From: Ophiosphaerella korrae
Taxonomy: Eukaryota; Ascomycota; Dothideomycetes; Pleosporales; Phaeosphaeriaceae
NCBI GenBank assembly: GCA_028456385.1
Contig: JALNQF010000621.1
Location: 1-19,108 of the forward strand
Direction: 5' to 3'
DNA: 19,108 bases
Made by a program: the position numbers and the translations under genes. Each line of letters starts with the position of its first letter. The first letter of the stretch is position 1. The notes below the pieces were generated by a model that ran no database searches, had not been told where the DNA came from, and saw nothing but the letters and a program-made list of their open reading frames with translations. Positions 8,001 through 18,290 of the stretch are shown in pieces.

Positions 8001-10418
8001 TATTCCTAGTATTATATTTTATTTATTATTAATTATTGTTATATCTATAACTATATTCTTAATTATTATCTCTTCTAGTTCTAGCGTAAAAGGTATTATC
8101 TTAAACTTTATAGGTTCCTAGAATAGTTTTCCTTTAATCGTACTTAGTTATTAAGAGTACTTCTTTATAGTATAAGTTATTCTTTAGCTTTCTATAAACT
8201 TCTTTAATATAAAGTTCTTTATAGCTCTACTATTAATTATTAATTATACTTTCTTTCTTTAATAAGTACTTATCTTTGTAATATATAGGCTTCTTATACT
8301 TTCTAGCCTTTTTTACTTTAGTATTTTTGTAAATTATCTATCTTCTTAGGGCTATAGCTCTATTTTAAGTTTATATTCTTTATATTTTAGATATTTATTA
8401 TACTTATATTTATACTATAGTCTTCCTTAGACGCATTTCTTAGGTAGTTTTAGTCTAGGCCTTATTACTAAGTAATCTTCTTCTAGTATTATTTCTTATC
8501 CTTAGATATCTTTTACTAGAATTACTCTTGTATAGTTATAGCCTCTTTTTCTTATAAGCTATACTTTATTATTTGCTTTAGAGTTTCTATATATTGTATA
8601 ATTCTTTTCTAAGTATAATATCTATAATACTTTAAAATAGGCTAGATATTTTAGGTTTGTTATTTTATTATCCCCTTCCTAGTAACTATCTATTCTAGGT
8701 CTTGTATTTATTAGGACGTAGTATACTATTAGTACTCGTAGTATATAGGCTTTATTAATCTATCGCGTTTTTCTTACAAAGAACTACTATTCTCTTTATA
8801 TAAGTATTCTTCTTACTATAACTATATATTACTTTATCTATTCTTAAAATAGTATAAACTTTATTTCTTTAGGATTACGTTCTTTCTAGTCTTTATATAC
8901 TTTCTCTATACTTATAACTAGTAAGTATTTCTAAACAAATTTCTATTCTTTGTTTCGTTCCTCTATATTTATTATTATATAGCTATTATAGCTATATATG
9001 TCTAGCTAGGCGTATTCTATACTTTTTATACTTTTTTATCTTTTACTTTCTTATAGTCCTTTAGAAGAAGCTATAGTAGTCTCTTTATCTAGTACTAGTC
9101 CTTTAGCCTAGATTAATAGGGTCTAAGGTTCTTCTCTTTTTAAGTCTTCTATTAGTAGGTCTATTATATACGCTATTTCTTCTAGCTATACTTTTATCTT
9201 TTCTTTTATTACTACTACTCTATACTTTTATAAGAACTATCTTACTCTTTATTTACTAGAAAGATATATATAGTAGTTGTCTTTATAATAAAAGGTCTAA
9301 TAGAGTATTATATATTGTATTTCTTTACTCCTAGCTACTTTTTCTTAAGGTTTAGCTTATACTTATAGTATTTCTTTCTTTTTCTCTATTATCTTTAACT
9401 AAGTTTCTTTATCTTTTTTATAGTCTTTACTTTTATAGTCTTTTACGTAGTATCCTAGTTTCCTATATTTATAATATACTATATCTTTTTTCTTCTTTAA
9501 TTAGTAGTCTTTTGCGTAGTAGCCTTTCTTACTATAGTTAAAATACGTAAAGTCTTTATTCTTCTTTCTCCTTCTATCTTTATTTGCGTTAAGGATTATA
9601 GGGTCTCTAGTATCCTAGTTTCTAGTTTAGCTACTATACTTGTTCTTTTTCTATTCTTAAAGGTTGTTATTAATTTAGATTACCTATTATTTTAAAGCTT
9701 CTAGTATCCTAAGTTTCTCTATATATATTATTTTATATTAAATTTTTACGTTTAGTCCTTGTTTAAATTGTAATATAAGGGCTAATTTATTCTATTCTAT
9801 ATTTTAGCTTAGTTATTTAAATTATAATATATATTCTAAGATACTCTTATTTTATATAAGCCTTTTAAGTTTCTCTTTAGCTTATTAGGTAATATCTATA
9901 TCCCTAAATACTACTCTTATTTATTTAGTAAAGTATTTATAGCTTCTAAAAATAGCTCTAGTTTTATCCTTTTAGGTTATTAAAGAATACGTTGTATAGT
10001 CTATCTAGTAAGGCTTATACTATCTTATTACGTCCTCTTTAAGGTGTAGTCTAATATATATTACCTTCTTTTCTTCTATATTAAAGTATAGTACTTATAC
10101 GTCTATCTAGAGTTATACTAACGCTATAAAAGGTCTTAATTTTTTCCTTATTTTATTAAACTTTTTAAGAATAGGTATCTTAGGTAGTTTCTTTGTTACA
10201 CTTATTTCTAGTTATTAGGTAATTAGCTATATCTAGTTCTAGCCTTCGATAATAGCTTTAATTTATACTTTAATTACTATCTTTATATCTTCTTTATTAT
10301 TAATTAGTTTATTTATATAGTCCTTAATTATTTCCTATATAGTACTATCTAACTTATAACTACTTCTAAGGACTTTACTTATTAAACTTTCTACTATTAT
10401 ATTAGCTAGACTATGCGC
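5028..10418 (-). pseudogene. Gag-Pol polyprotein of element B (stop-riddled, indel-free)
   Basis: All domains share one frame (codon low ends at multiples of 3). Gag: two CCHC zinc knuckles at 9504-9545 and 9435-9476, with Cys and His turned to Tyr (YFNYSKKGYYAKDY). Protease: active site NSRA at 8223-8234, from DSGA. Reverse transcriptase: YIDFRKTNAI near 7599-7625 and the catalytic box YLDN at 7317-7328 (usual YxDD). RNase H: IDVSN near 6870-6885. Integrase: Asp 6057-6059, Asp 5859-5861 and Glu 5751-5753 all kept. The chromodomain ends at 5028. About 1,800 codons, the usual size for a fused fungal chromovirus polyprotein. The frame is open upstream at least to 10418, where the start cannot be fixed. 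Dozens of stops make it non-functional. Confidence 0.88.
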
Positions 10419-10458
10419 TACTTACGCTTTACTTCTTATAATAACTAAATTAGTAATA

Positions 10459-10888
10459 TGTTACGAGCTTACTAGGGTCGACTTCCTAATAGCTTAGATA
10501 AGTATTAGTAGATTATAAGGTAATAGTAAAAGCTCGTGTTGTAATCTATAATAGGCTATAAATAATAGAAGATGTTTTGTAACTATCTCTATATTGTCGC
10601 TTGTAGTTAATAATTAAATTGCTAATACTATCTTAATAATGCGCGTCGCTACTAACTATATACTTATCTTAATCTATTAATCTATTACTACTAAGAATAA
10701 TAGATTACGGATTACCTTAATCTATAATCTATTAACGCTAAGAGTCTATAGATTATAGATTACCCTAGGTGTCCTAATTATGTATAGTTTCCTAATTAAG
10801 TTTGTATTCTTTGTGTTTATAAGAACTCGATTCTTTAGTTGTAGGGCTAATTAGTTCTATCTATATTTCTCTTGTTACTATCGTAATA
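10459..10888 (-). repeat. 5' LTR of element B (430 bp)
   Basis: On the minus strand it starts TATTACGATAGTAACAAG (from TGTTACGA) and ends GCTCGTAACA. It keeps many CpA/TpG and CpG sites lost in the left LTR, for example TGCGCG and GTGTTG strings near 10530-10650, so it is the least RIPped part of B. It includes the hairpin at 10698-10734. I did not recognise a tRNA-complementary primer binding site just inside it. Confidence 0.87.
10698..10734. repeat. Inverted repeat in B's 5' LTR
   Basis: Arms at 10698-10714 and 10718-10734 with loop CCT; the counterpart of 1228-1264 in element A. Two transitions in one arm make it imperfect. It is missing from B's other LTR because of a deletion between flanking CTAAG pentamers. 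Confidence 0.8.
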
Positions 10889-10987
10889 ATTAGTTATTAT
10901 AGATTATTTACATAAACTTTACTATTAACTCTTAATCTACTAATACCTTAATAGCTACTAGTAGTTAACGTAGGAAGCCCTATTACA
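10889..10987 (+). repeat. Truncated 5' LTR of element C (last 99 bp)
   Basis: Matches the last 99 bp of the 3' LTR (16609-16707) without gaps; about six differences, all transitions. It ends in CCTATTACA against CTTGTTACA in the 3' copy. The first ~359 bp of this LTR are absent, and B begins in their place. Confidence 0.88.
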
Positions 10988-11027
10988 CTTTACTAATTTA
11001 GATATTAGAAGAAGTAAAGTGTAAGTA

Positions 11028-12290
11028 GTGTACAGTCTAGCTAATATAATAGTAGAAAGTTTAACTAAGAAGAGAGGTAAAGTACCTCTAAGTAGTTATA
11101 AGTTAGATAAAACTAACTAGGTAGTAGTTAAAATATACCTAAATAACCTAATTACTAAAAAAGGAGATATACAACTAATAATTAAAACCCTAGAAATATA
11201 GAATAAAGAACTACAAGATTATATTAAGTAAAATAAAATTTAAATTAAGGCTATTATAGAAGGATAAAACTAGATAGAATAAATTACTTAGAGACTAGAA
11301 ATAAGTGTAATAAAGAAGCTACCTAAGATACCTATACTTAAGAAATTTAATAGAATAAGAGAAAAATTAAGACCTTTTATAGTAGTAGTATAACTATAGA
11401 TTAATATATAAGTACTATACTTTAATAGAGAAGATAAAAAGGTAATATATATTAGAATGTACCTAGAAGAAGATATAATAAGATAGTTTAAATCCTACTA
11501 GATAGATTATATAATATACGCGCTAAGAATATAGAAAGACAAAACTAAAGCTATCTTTAGAAGTTATAAATACTTTACTAAATAAATAAAAGTAGTATTT
11601 AGTAATATAGATATTACCTAATAAGCTAAAGAGAAGCTTAAAAGGCTTATATAATACAAGAGTATTCCTAAATATATATTATAGTTTAAACAACTATTAT
11701 AGAATATAGAATAGAATAAAGTATTACTAATATTATAATTTAAATAAAGATTAAACTTAAAAATCTAATACAAGATAATTTATATAGAAAAACTAAGAAT
11801 ACTAGAAGCTCTAAAATAATAGGTAATATAGATAGACAACAACTTTTAAGAATAGAAGAAAAATAAATATAAAGAATAACCTAGAAATTAAGATACTAGA
11901 GACCCTATAATCCTTAACGCTAACAAGGATAAGAAATTTAAGAAAAACAAAGACTTTACGTACTTTAGATATAGTAAGAAAGGCTACTACATAAAAGATT
12001 ATAAGTTAAAATAGAAAAAGAATATAATATATTATAAATATAAGAAACTAAGATACTTTATAAAAGATTATAAAAGTAAAGACTTAAAAAAAAAATATAG
12101 TTAAAAATAACTAAGAATAAAAAAGAAGCACCTAAGATATAGGCTAAACCTTAGGAGAAGGTAGCTAAGAGTAAAGAAATATAGTATATAATACTCTATT
12201 AGACCTTTTATTATAAAGATAACTACTATATATATTTTTCTAGTAAATAGAGAGTAGGATAGTTCTTATAAAAGAATAAAGTAGTAGTAA
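11028..12290 (+). pseudogene. Gag of element C (retrotransposon gag and two zinc knuckles)
   Basis: Frame 3 is readable from about 11028 (SLANIIVESL). The capsid-like part runs from about 11330 (PILKKFNRIREKLRPF) through FSNIDIT-stop-stop-AKEKLKRL and YKSIPKYIL, resembling the Retrotrans_gag pattern. Two CCHC knuckles follow at 11961-12002 (YFRYSKKGYYIKDY) and 12030-12071 (YYKYKKLRYFIKDY), with Cys and His replaced by Tyr as TGY and CAY became TAY. Gag packages element RNA. In C the gag frame differs from the pol frame; in B both are in the same frame, and the knuckle-to-protease distance is 1310 nt here against 1311 in B, so the shift is a decay indel. Confidence 0.82.
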
Positions 12291-13034
12291 TAAAAGAAAG
12301 AATAAAAGTATAGCTAGAAGAAATAGTATATATAATAGACCTACTAATAGAAGATTTAGAAAGGGAAGAACTCTAGATACTATTAATCTAGGCTAAAGGA
12401 CTAGCATAAGATAAAGAGACTACAATAGTCTTTTCTAAAGAATTATAAGAAGATAAGAAATAAACTAATATAAGAGGTACTAAGTATACCTAGTTAAGAG
12501 TATATAGCTACAATAGCTATATAATAATAGATATAGAGGAATAAAATAAAGAATAGAAATTTATTTAGAAATACTTACTAGTTATAAGTATAAAAGAAGT
12601 GTATAAAGACTAAAAAGAACGTAATCCTAAAGTAAAAAAGTTTATAATATTCTAATAATAGATAGAGTAATATATAGTTGTAGTAGAAAGAATACCTATA
12701 TAAAAGGAATAGTAGTTTCTTATAAGAAAAACGTAATAGATTAATAAAGCCTATACACTATAAGTACTAATAGTATACTATATCTTAACAAATACAAGAC
12801 CTAGAATAGATAGTTACTAGGTAGGAGACAACAAGAAAATAAACCTAGAACACCTAGTATATACTAAGATATTATAGATATTATACCTAAACACAAACTA
12901 CTATATATATAGAGAACTTAAGGTATATAATTATATATAGCCTATATAAAGAAAAGGATATAATTATATAAACACAATTATAAGAAAAGATATCTAAAGC
13001 TAGGAAATAATTAAAATACCTAACAAAGAATATA

Positions 13035-15204
13035 TAGTAATTAGACTAGGCCCTAAACTACCTAAAGAATATATCTAAGGGAAGCTATAGTATAAATATA
13101 CTTATAATAAATACCTAAAATACAAAAACTACAAACGTAAAATAAGATAATAGCCCTAGAAGAATAGATAATTTAAAGAAAGACCTAAGTAAAAAAAGCT
13201 AGAAGGTATAAGAGGCCTATATATTACGAAAATAAGTATATACTAAAGAAAGAAAGTACAAATAATAATTAATAGTAGAGCTACAAGGAACTTTATATTT
13301 AAGAAGTTCGTAGAAGGCTAAGGAATAACTTATACTATAAAGAAGTACCCTTAATAACTAAGTATAATTAAAGGAAAACTATTCTAGGAACTTATAAAGT
13401 TTAAAACAACACCCTCTATACTAAAGCTAGAAGGATTAGAAATTAAGAATATAGTTATAGATATAATAATAATTAATAATAAACAAGATATAATACTAGG
13501 AATACTATAGTTATAGATAACTAACCTAAGAATTAATTAGAGAATAGAGAGAATTAGCTACCCTAAGAAAGAAATATTAAAAGCTAACATAGTTATATAT
13601 AAAGGAAAATTCCTAGAAGAATATAAGAAATAAGAAAAATAACTTATAGAACCTAATAACTACCTCCTAGACTATTAAATATAGGACTTAGTAATAGACC
13701 TAGAAGAAAGAAAAAATATAAGATAGAGCCTAGTCTATTAAAAAACTAAAGAAGAATTAAAGATTAAACGCGTATTTATATAAAAAGTAATAAAGAAAAG
13801 ATAGATCTAAGAATTTAAATCTTTAGTAGCTTATAGACTTATATTTATAGATAAAAAAGAGATAAATAATAAAAGACTTTGCGTAGATTTTAGAAAAACT
13901 AACGCAATAATAGATAAGAACTAATACCCTTTACTACGTATAGACAAGATACAAGATAGGCTAAAGAAAGTACAAATCTTTACTAAACTAGATATCTAAA
14001 ATACCTACTACTAGATTAGAATTAAAGAAGGTAATAAATAGAAAATAGTATTTAGAATATAATATAGACTATTTAAATATATAGTTATACCCTTTAGATT
14101 AATAAATATACTAGTAGTATTTTAAGAAAGGATAAATACAGTCCTAAGAAAATACCTAGACGTATTTATATTTATATACCTAGACAACATCCTTATATTC
14201 TTAGAAATAGAAGAAGAATATATATAGTATATATACAAAGTACTAGAAAGATTAGTAGAAAGTAAAATATTTCTTAAAATAAGAAAATGCAAATTTTATA
14301 CAAAAGAAATAGACTTCCTAGGATTTATTATTAAACTAGGAAAAATACAAATAGATCTAAACAAGATTAAAATAATCTAAGAATAGCTAATACTAAAGAA
14401 CCTATAAGAAGTATAATAATTCTATAGATTAGTAAACTTTTGTAGAAAACTAATAGTAAGATAGTCTAAAATAATAGAACTACTTATAAAACTTATAAAG
14501 AAGGATATACTATTTAAATAGACTTAGGAATATAATAAAGTATTTAGTTAGATTAAATAACGTTTTATAGAAAACCTAGTTATTAGAATATATAACCTAG
14601 AACTACTAGTAATAGTAAAAATAGATGCATCTAACTTAGTCTATAGAATAGTACTAATACAAGAAGACTAAACTACAAAACAAGAACATTTAGTTAAATA
14701 CTTCTCTAAGAAAATAAAGCTAGTAGAGCTTAACTACCTAATTTATAATAAAGAGATACTAGTAATCTATAAAGTATTTAAATAATAGAGAGTATATCTA
14801 CAAAGAGTAAAATACTAAATAAAAGTCTATATAGACTACAAGAATCTTATAGGATTTATAACAAATAAAGACTTATTATAACGCTATATAAGATAGTAAG
14901 AGTTCTTATTAATATTTAACTTTAAAGTTATATATATAAAAGGGAAAGATAACTAATTTGTAAATACCCTTAGTAGAAAACTAGACTTATAAGAAGAAGT
15001 AAACACTACTAGTATAGTTCTAATTAAGAATAAAAAAGGATATTTAGTCCTAAATATACTAAAAATAGCTGTAACACTTAAGAGAAAGAGTAGTAAGCTA
15101 GATAAATAGATTTAGAAGGAAATAAGAAAAGCCCCTAAAGAAATAGAAAAACTTAAAATCTAAGAAGGCCTCGCACGAGCCTATAGAAGAACGTATATTC
15201 TAAG
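13035..15204 (+). pseudogene. Pol of element C: protease, reverse transcriptase, RNase H
   Basis: Frame 2. The aspartic protease site NSRATRNFIF starts at 13271 (from DSGATxNF; the catalytic Asp is now Asn). Reverse transcriptase motifs are RLCVDFRKTNAI at 13874, FTKLDI near 13980, the catalytic box YLDN at 14177-14188 (second Asp lost), and FLGFII near 14320. RNase H begins VKIDASNLV near 14614 and includes KLVELNYLIYNKEIL near 14718. The frame then reaches the start of the integrase N-terminal region (KAPKEIEKL near 15130) and stops at the deletion junction at 15204. Stops replace Gln, Arg and Trp. A defective, non-autonomous copy even before RIP if the deletion came first. Confidence 0.88.
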
Positions 15205-15593
15205 AAAAAGTATAGTTACTATAAAGAAATATTAAAAGTAAATAATTAAGCTTAAAACTAGACTATATTAAGATAAGACTATATAAAGTAGAGAAAGAAG
15301 TTACACTAGTTATATTTAAATTAAGACTACTAAGTAAAATAAGGATATATCTAATATTCTACGTAGTACTACTAGAAAAAGTACTACAAGATATAAAACT
15401 ACTAGTGTACAAAGTAGATACGTATAGAGAATAAGAAGAATAGAAAGTTAAAGAAATCCTAGTATATTAGTTCTATAATAGTAGGAACTACTACTTAGTA
15501 AAATAGATAGGAATAAACGAAAAAGGACAACTATAAGAAGAAATATAGAAACTAGAGGATAACCTTAATTACCTTAAGAAACTAGAAGAGTTC
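15205..15593 (+). pseudogene. Integrase C-terminus and chromodomain of element C
   Basis: After the deletion junction the reading moves to frame 3, because 884 is not a multiple of three. It reads LSLKLDY, YKVEKEVTLVIFKLRLL, YLIFYVVLLEK, then the chromodomain KVKEILVY ... FYNSRNYYLVK ... LEDNLNYLKKLEEF ending at 15593. It is colinear with A 1-389 and B 5416-5028. As pol upstream is in frame 2, the deleted copy could not make a Pol with this tail. Confidence 0.85.
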
Positions 15594-15599
15594 TAAAGT

Positions 15600-16234
15600 T
15601 AAAACCTTCTAGAACGCCTTACAGCAAGTTAAGAAAACTAACAATACTACTACTAGATAGAGAGGCGATAAGAGCGCCTAATATAATAGGAGCTAGAGTA
15701 GCCTCTACTATATCGTCTAAATCTAATTTAGCTTCTAAGGTACAAGACTATTTAGATAACTTAGTATTATTATAAGCCTTTATCTTATAAAGATACTTAA
15801 TATAGGAATAAAGCTCTACTAGCTTATAAAGAGTTAACTTACGCTTAGCTTTAGCTATAGCAAGCTATAACAATAATTACGCTTAAGCTCTATTAACAGC
15901 TCGCCTTATATAACTTAGTAGAAGGAGACTATATAGAAATTAAACACTTATACTCTATAAGTAAAACTTTAGAAGAAATATATTTATACTAAATATTAGT
16001 AAGGATACACTTATTATAGTACTTACTATTATTTAAAGATATAAGGTAAGAAAGACCTAATTTAGTATAATAATAATAAGAGAATATCTTAACCCTATTA
16101 TAAATAATACAAGCTATAAGAAGAAGTTTATTGCGCTAGGACTAGGATAGTATAGAGAGTAATAAAGAACTAAGGATTAATAAAGATATAGGATTAATAA
16201 CCTTAGTACTAGTATAGAGAAATAAGAGACTACG
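15600..16234 (+). pseudogene. Element C 3' tail with a possible downstream reading frame
   Basis: The same +209 nt frame (codon 15656) reads LLDREAIRAP, then SKSNLASKVQDYLDNLVLL, then LRLALAIAS, and near the end YRE-stop-RTKD. Compared with A/B, charged, hydrophobic and Ser-Lys positions recur although the nucleotide sequence has diverged, with some codon third-position differences. This is the best hint that the tail was coding. Length and identity remain uncertain; no known Gypsy ORF3 is recognised here. Confidence 0.38.
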
Positions 16235-16235
16235 T

Positions 16236-16249
16236 AGAAGAGAGAATAG
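16236..16249 (+). promoter_or_regulatory. Polypurine tract of element C
   Basis: AGAAGAGAGAATAG immediately precedes the TGTTATAG start of the 3' LTR, in the same position as in A and B. Confidence 0.65.
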
Positions 16250-16707
16250 TGTTATAGTAGTAATAATAGAAACTAAGATAGAACTAATTAGTCTACGCTT
16301 AGCTACTAACAAAGTATAGGATAAGTAGGGTAATAACTTATAAGATAATAAGTTTAACTAGGAAGCTAATTACAATATAAACACGTAATAAATTTGTAAA
16401 TTTATAATCTTAGTAAATACAAAGTTACAAAGCTATTATATAACGAATTTGTAAATTTACGATCTTAGTAAATATAAAGTAATAAAGCTGCTAAGATATT
16501 ATTACTATATAGTTAGTAGCGATACGCATTATTAGGATAGTATTAGTAATTCAATCCTTTAACTATAGAACGCTAATATAAGATAATTGCAAAACATCTT
16601 CTATTAATATTAGTTATTATAGATTATTTACACGAACTTTACTATTAACTCTTAATCTACTAATACCTTAATAGCTACTAGCAGTTAACGCAGGAAGCCT
16701 TGTTACA
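16250..16707 (+). repeat. 3' LTR of element C (458 bp)
   Basis: Begins TGTTATAG and ends CTTGTTACA. The first ~45 bp and the block around 16510-16550 (AGTTAGTAGCGATACGC...) are shared with the A/B LTRs. The part between holds a different insert with 55-bp tandem repeats, and the last ~100 bp diverge. The LTR is therefore a mosaic relative to A/B. The right flank, starting TATTA, is element D coding sequence. Confidence 0.87.
16391..16489 (+). repeat. 55-bp-period tandem repeat in the C LTR
   Basis: Two 44-bp units, 16391-16434 and 16446-16489, start AATTTGTAAATTTA and end AAAGCT, separated by 11 bp. Each unit opens with the small palindrome AAATTTGTAAATTT. Differences are mostly transitions. 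Absent from A/B LTRs, where the same interval carries the AATCTATAATCTAT hairpin array instead. Confidence 0.8.
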
Positions 16708-17905
16708 TATTAAGTAATTTTATAATATATACCTAATCTACTACTATATAAAGAACTTATAAGATAGTAAACTTAGTTACCTCTAACTTATACTAATTCT
16801 CTACGTACTCTAGACTAATATCTTAGTAGACTATATCTAAGCCTTACTAACTAGTAAAAATAGTAGCTAGATTTATAAATATATCTTAGTAATTTACTAC
16901 TACCTTATAAAAAGACGCTATTTCTTCTCCTATAAGTCTCTAAAACCTAAAGAAGCTACCTAATATTTTATATCTATTTTTAAGCTTTATAGAGTCCTAA
17001 TAAATATTATATCTAATAGAGAGATAACCTTTATTAGCTAATTTTAGTACTATATATATAAATACCTCTATATTATATAAAAGCTCTTAACTACGTACTA
17101 CTTAGAAACTAATAGCTAAACTAAGTAAGTAAATTAAGCCTTAGAGATCTTTCTAAAGCAATACGTTAACTACGCGTAAGATAACTAAGTAGCCTAGCTA
17201 TACGTAGCTAAGTTCTAAGTAAATAATACTATTAATATATCTATTAAAATAACTCTATTTCTTGTAGATCTAAAGTATTACTCCTATAGTAGTATATACT
17301 CTAGCGAAAATAATAAAGATTAACTAAACCTAGCCTAATATAACTAACGTATACAAGCTAACGAGCTACTTAACACTTATAGTAACCTAGTAGCCTACCT
17401 TAAAGAAAAAATACTCTAGGTATAATAAAAGTAAGTAGCTTAAGCTAATACCTTTTACTAAAGTAAACTAGTATATAAAGTTAGTAACTAAGCCTATATT
17501 AGTATAGCTAATTAGAGAACTACTTAGCTAACTCTAAAATTAGACTACTAATAGGTAGGCCTATACTTTATTAAGAGAGTTATTTATAATAGTAGAGTAT
17601 ATAAGCTAGTACTACTTTAAGAGATACTAAGTAAAGGCGTATTCTTAGTCTTTTCCTTAAAACTCTTACGCCTTAGAGATTAGAAGCCTTTACTAGATTA
17701 AGACCTACTATAGCTAATCTCTATTATTATTACTAATAAAGAAACTAGTAGTATATATAAAGAATACTTAGTAGAAGCTATTTTAGACGTACGCTTTAAA
17801 GAGCGTAGAAAATATACAAGATAGTACTACTTAGTTTACTAGACTAGCTATAATAAACCTATATAGGAGCTAGTAGAAGAATTTATAAAATATAAAGCTA
17901 CCTTT
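16708..17905 (+). pseudogene. Element D: integrase and chromodomain of an older Gypsy chromovirus
   Basis: One frame (2 mod 3) from 16709 to about 17905, with RIP stops but no frameshift. It opens inside the integrase zinc finger: FYNIYLIY, the Cys pair now Tyr at 16721 and 16730. Catalytic core: ILVDYI with Asp at 16829-16831 kept; IISNRE with the second Asp now Asn at 17015-17017; then TNS-stop-TK with the catalytic Glu now Lys at 17123-17125. Later blocks: NNTINISIKITLFL near 17222, KLVYKVSN near 17465, LKLDY near 17534, and chromodomain EYLVEAILDVRFKERRKYTR from 17762, with YYLVY, IQELVEEF. The sequence is only distantly similar to A/B/C, so it is a different family. The upstream part is absent from this window. 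Confidence 0.85.
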
Positions 17906-18290
17906 AACTTTTACTAAAACTACTTAGAGAAAGCTAAACTACTAACTCTATATATACCTAAAAAATAGAGCCTTAATAAAGACATAACCTATTAGAGTAT
18001 TTTAACCTACTAATAGGTATAAAAAAGCCTCTTCTAAGGCGTAATTACTACCTTTAGCCCTTACTAGAACTACTTAGATAAGCCTAAAACTATTAATAGG
18101 CGCAAAAAAGCCCCTTATAAAGCGTAATTACTACTTTTAACTTTTACTAGAACTACTTAGAAAAGCCTAAAATACTAACTATATACTTAAAATAGAGCCT
18201 AATAAAGACGTAACCTAGTAAAGCACCTTAGCTATTAGTAGGCGTAAAAAGGCCTTCTAAAGCGCAATTAGAAAACTTTACTACTAGCTA
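17900..18290 (+). repeat. Degenerate tandem repeats downstream of element D's chromodomain
   Basis: A unit starting TAATAGG, followed by a GTAAAAAAGCC-like string and a TTTTACTAGAACTACTTAG-like string, occurs from 18011 and again from 18094 (83-bp period) and partly from 18236. The string TTTTACTAAAACTACTTAG is also at about 17909. A second block beginning AATAGAGCC appears near 17967 and near 18191, about 224 bp apart. The mixed 83 and ~225-bp spacing suggests successive duplications. The 83-bp period is not a multiple of three, so the array is unlikely to encode a protein repeat. Confidence 0.6.

Larger units (their letters stand above)
3961..10888 (-). mobile_element. Element B: near-complete Ty3/Gypsy chromovirus, RIP-decayed
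   Basis: A 6.9-kb LTR retrotransposon on the minus strand: 5' LTR 10459-10888, internal region 4345-10458, 3' LTR 3961-4344. The gene order gag, protease, reverse transcriptase, RNase H, integrase, chromodomain identifies a Ty3/Gypsy chromovirus. All domains are present and lie in one frame without an indel. Decay is by transitions, mainly CpA to TpA on both strands. The left flank (TTTTT) and the right flank (ATTAG) do not form a target-site duplication, and the LTRs differ by a 47-bp deletion, so the left border may have been rearranged. The right border abuts a truncated LTR of element C. Confidence 0.92.
10889..16707 (+). mobile_element. Element C: Ty3/Gypsy chromovirus with deleted integrase
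   Basis: A forward element related to A and B but of a distinct subfamily: Gag-Pol clearly aligns, and the LTR shares its first ~45 bp and a middle block but differs elsewhere. Layout: 99-bp 5' LTR remnant, gag, protease-RT-RNase H, integrase C-terminus with chromodomain, tail, polypurine tract, full 3' LTR. Relative to B, the region between RT and chromodomain is shorter by exactly 884 nt, removing the integrase core. Its 5' LTR is cut exactly at B's right end. Its 3' end interrupts element D's integrase, so C inserted into D. Confidence 0.9.

Noticed and set aside
9504..9545. A tyrosine-rich novel motif in Gag
   Set aside because: The spacing is exactly that of a CCHC knuckle with Cys and His codons converted to Tyr by TG-to-TA and CA-to-TA changes.
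10440..10458. tRNA primer binding site next to B's 5' LTR
   Set aside because: The bases just inside the LTR (TATTACTAATTTAG on the minus strand; CTTTACTAATTTAG in C) match no tRNA 3' end I can recognise, so I did not call one.
13035..15204. Endogenous retrovirus or pararetrovirus
   Set aside because: Domain order with integrase after RNase H plus a chromodomain, no envelope-like frame, and LTRs with TGTTA ends fit a fungal Ty3/Gypsy chromovirus.
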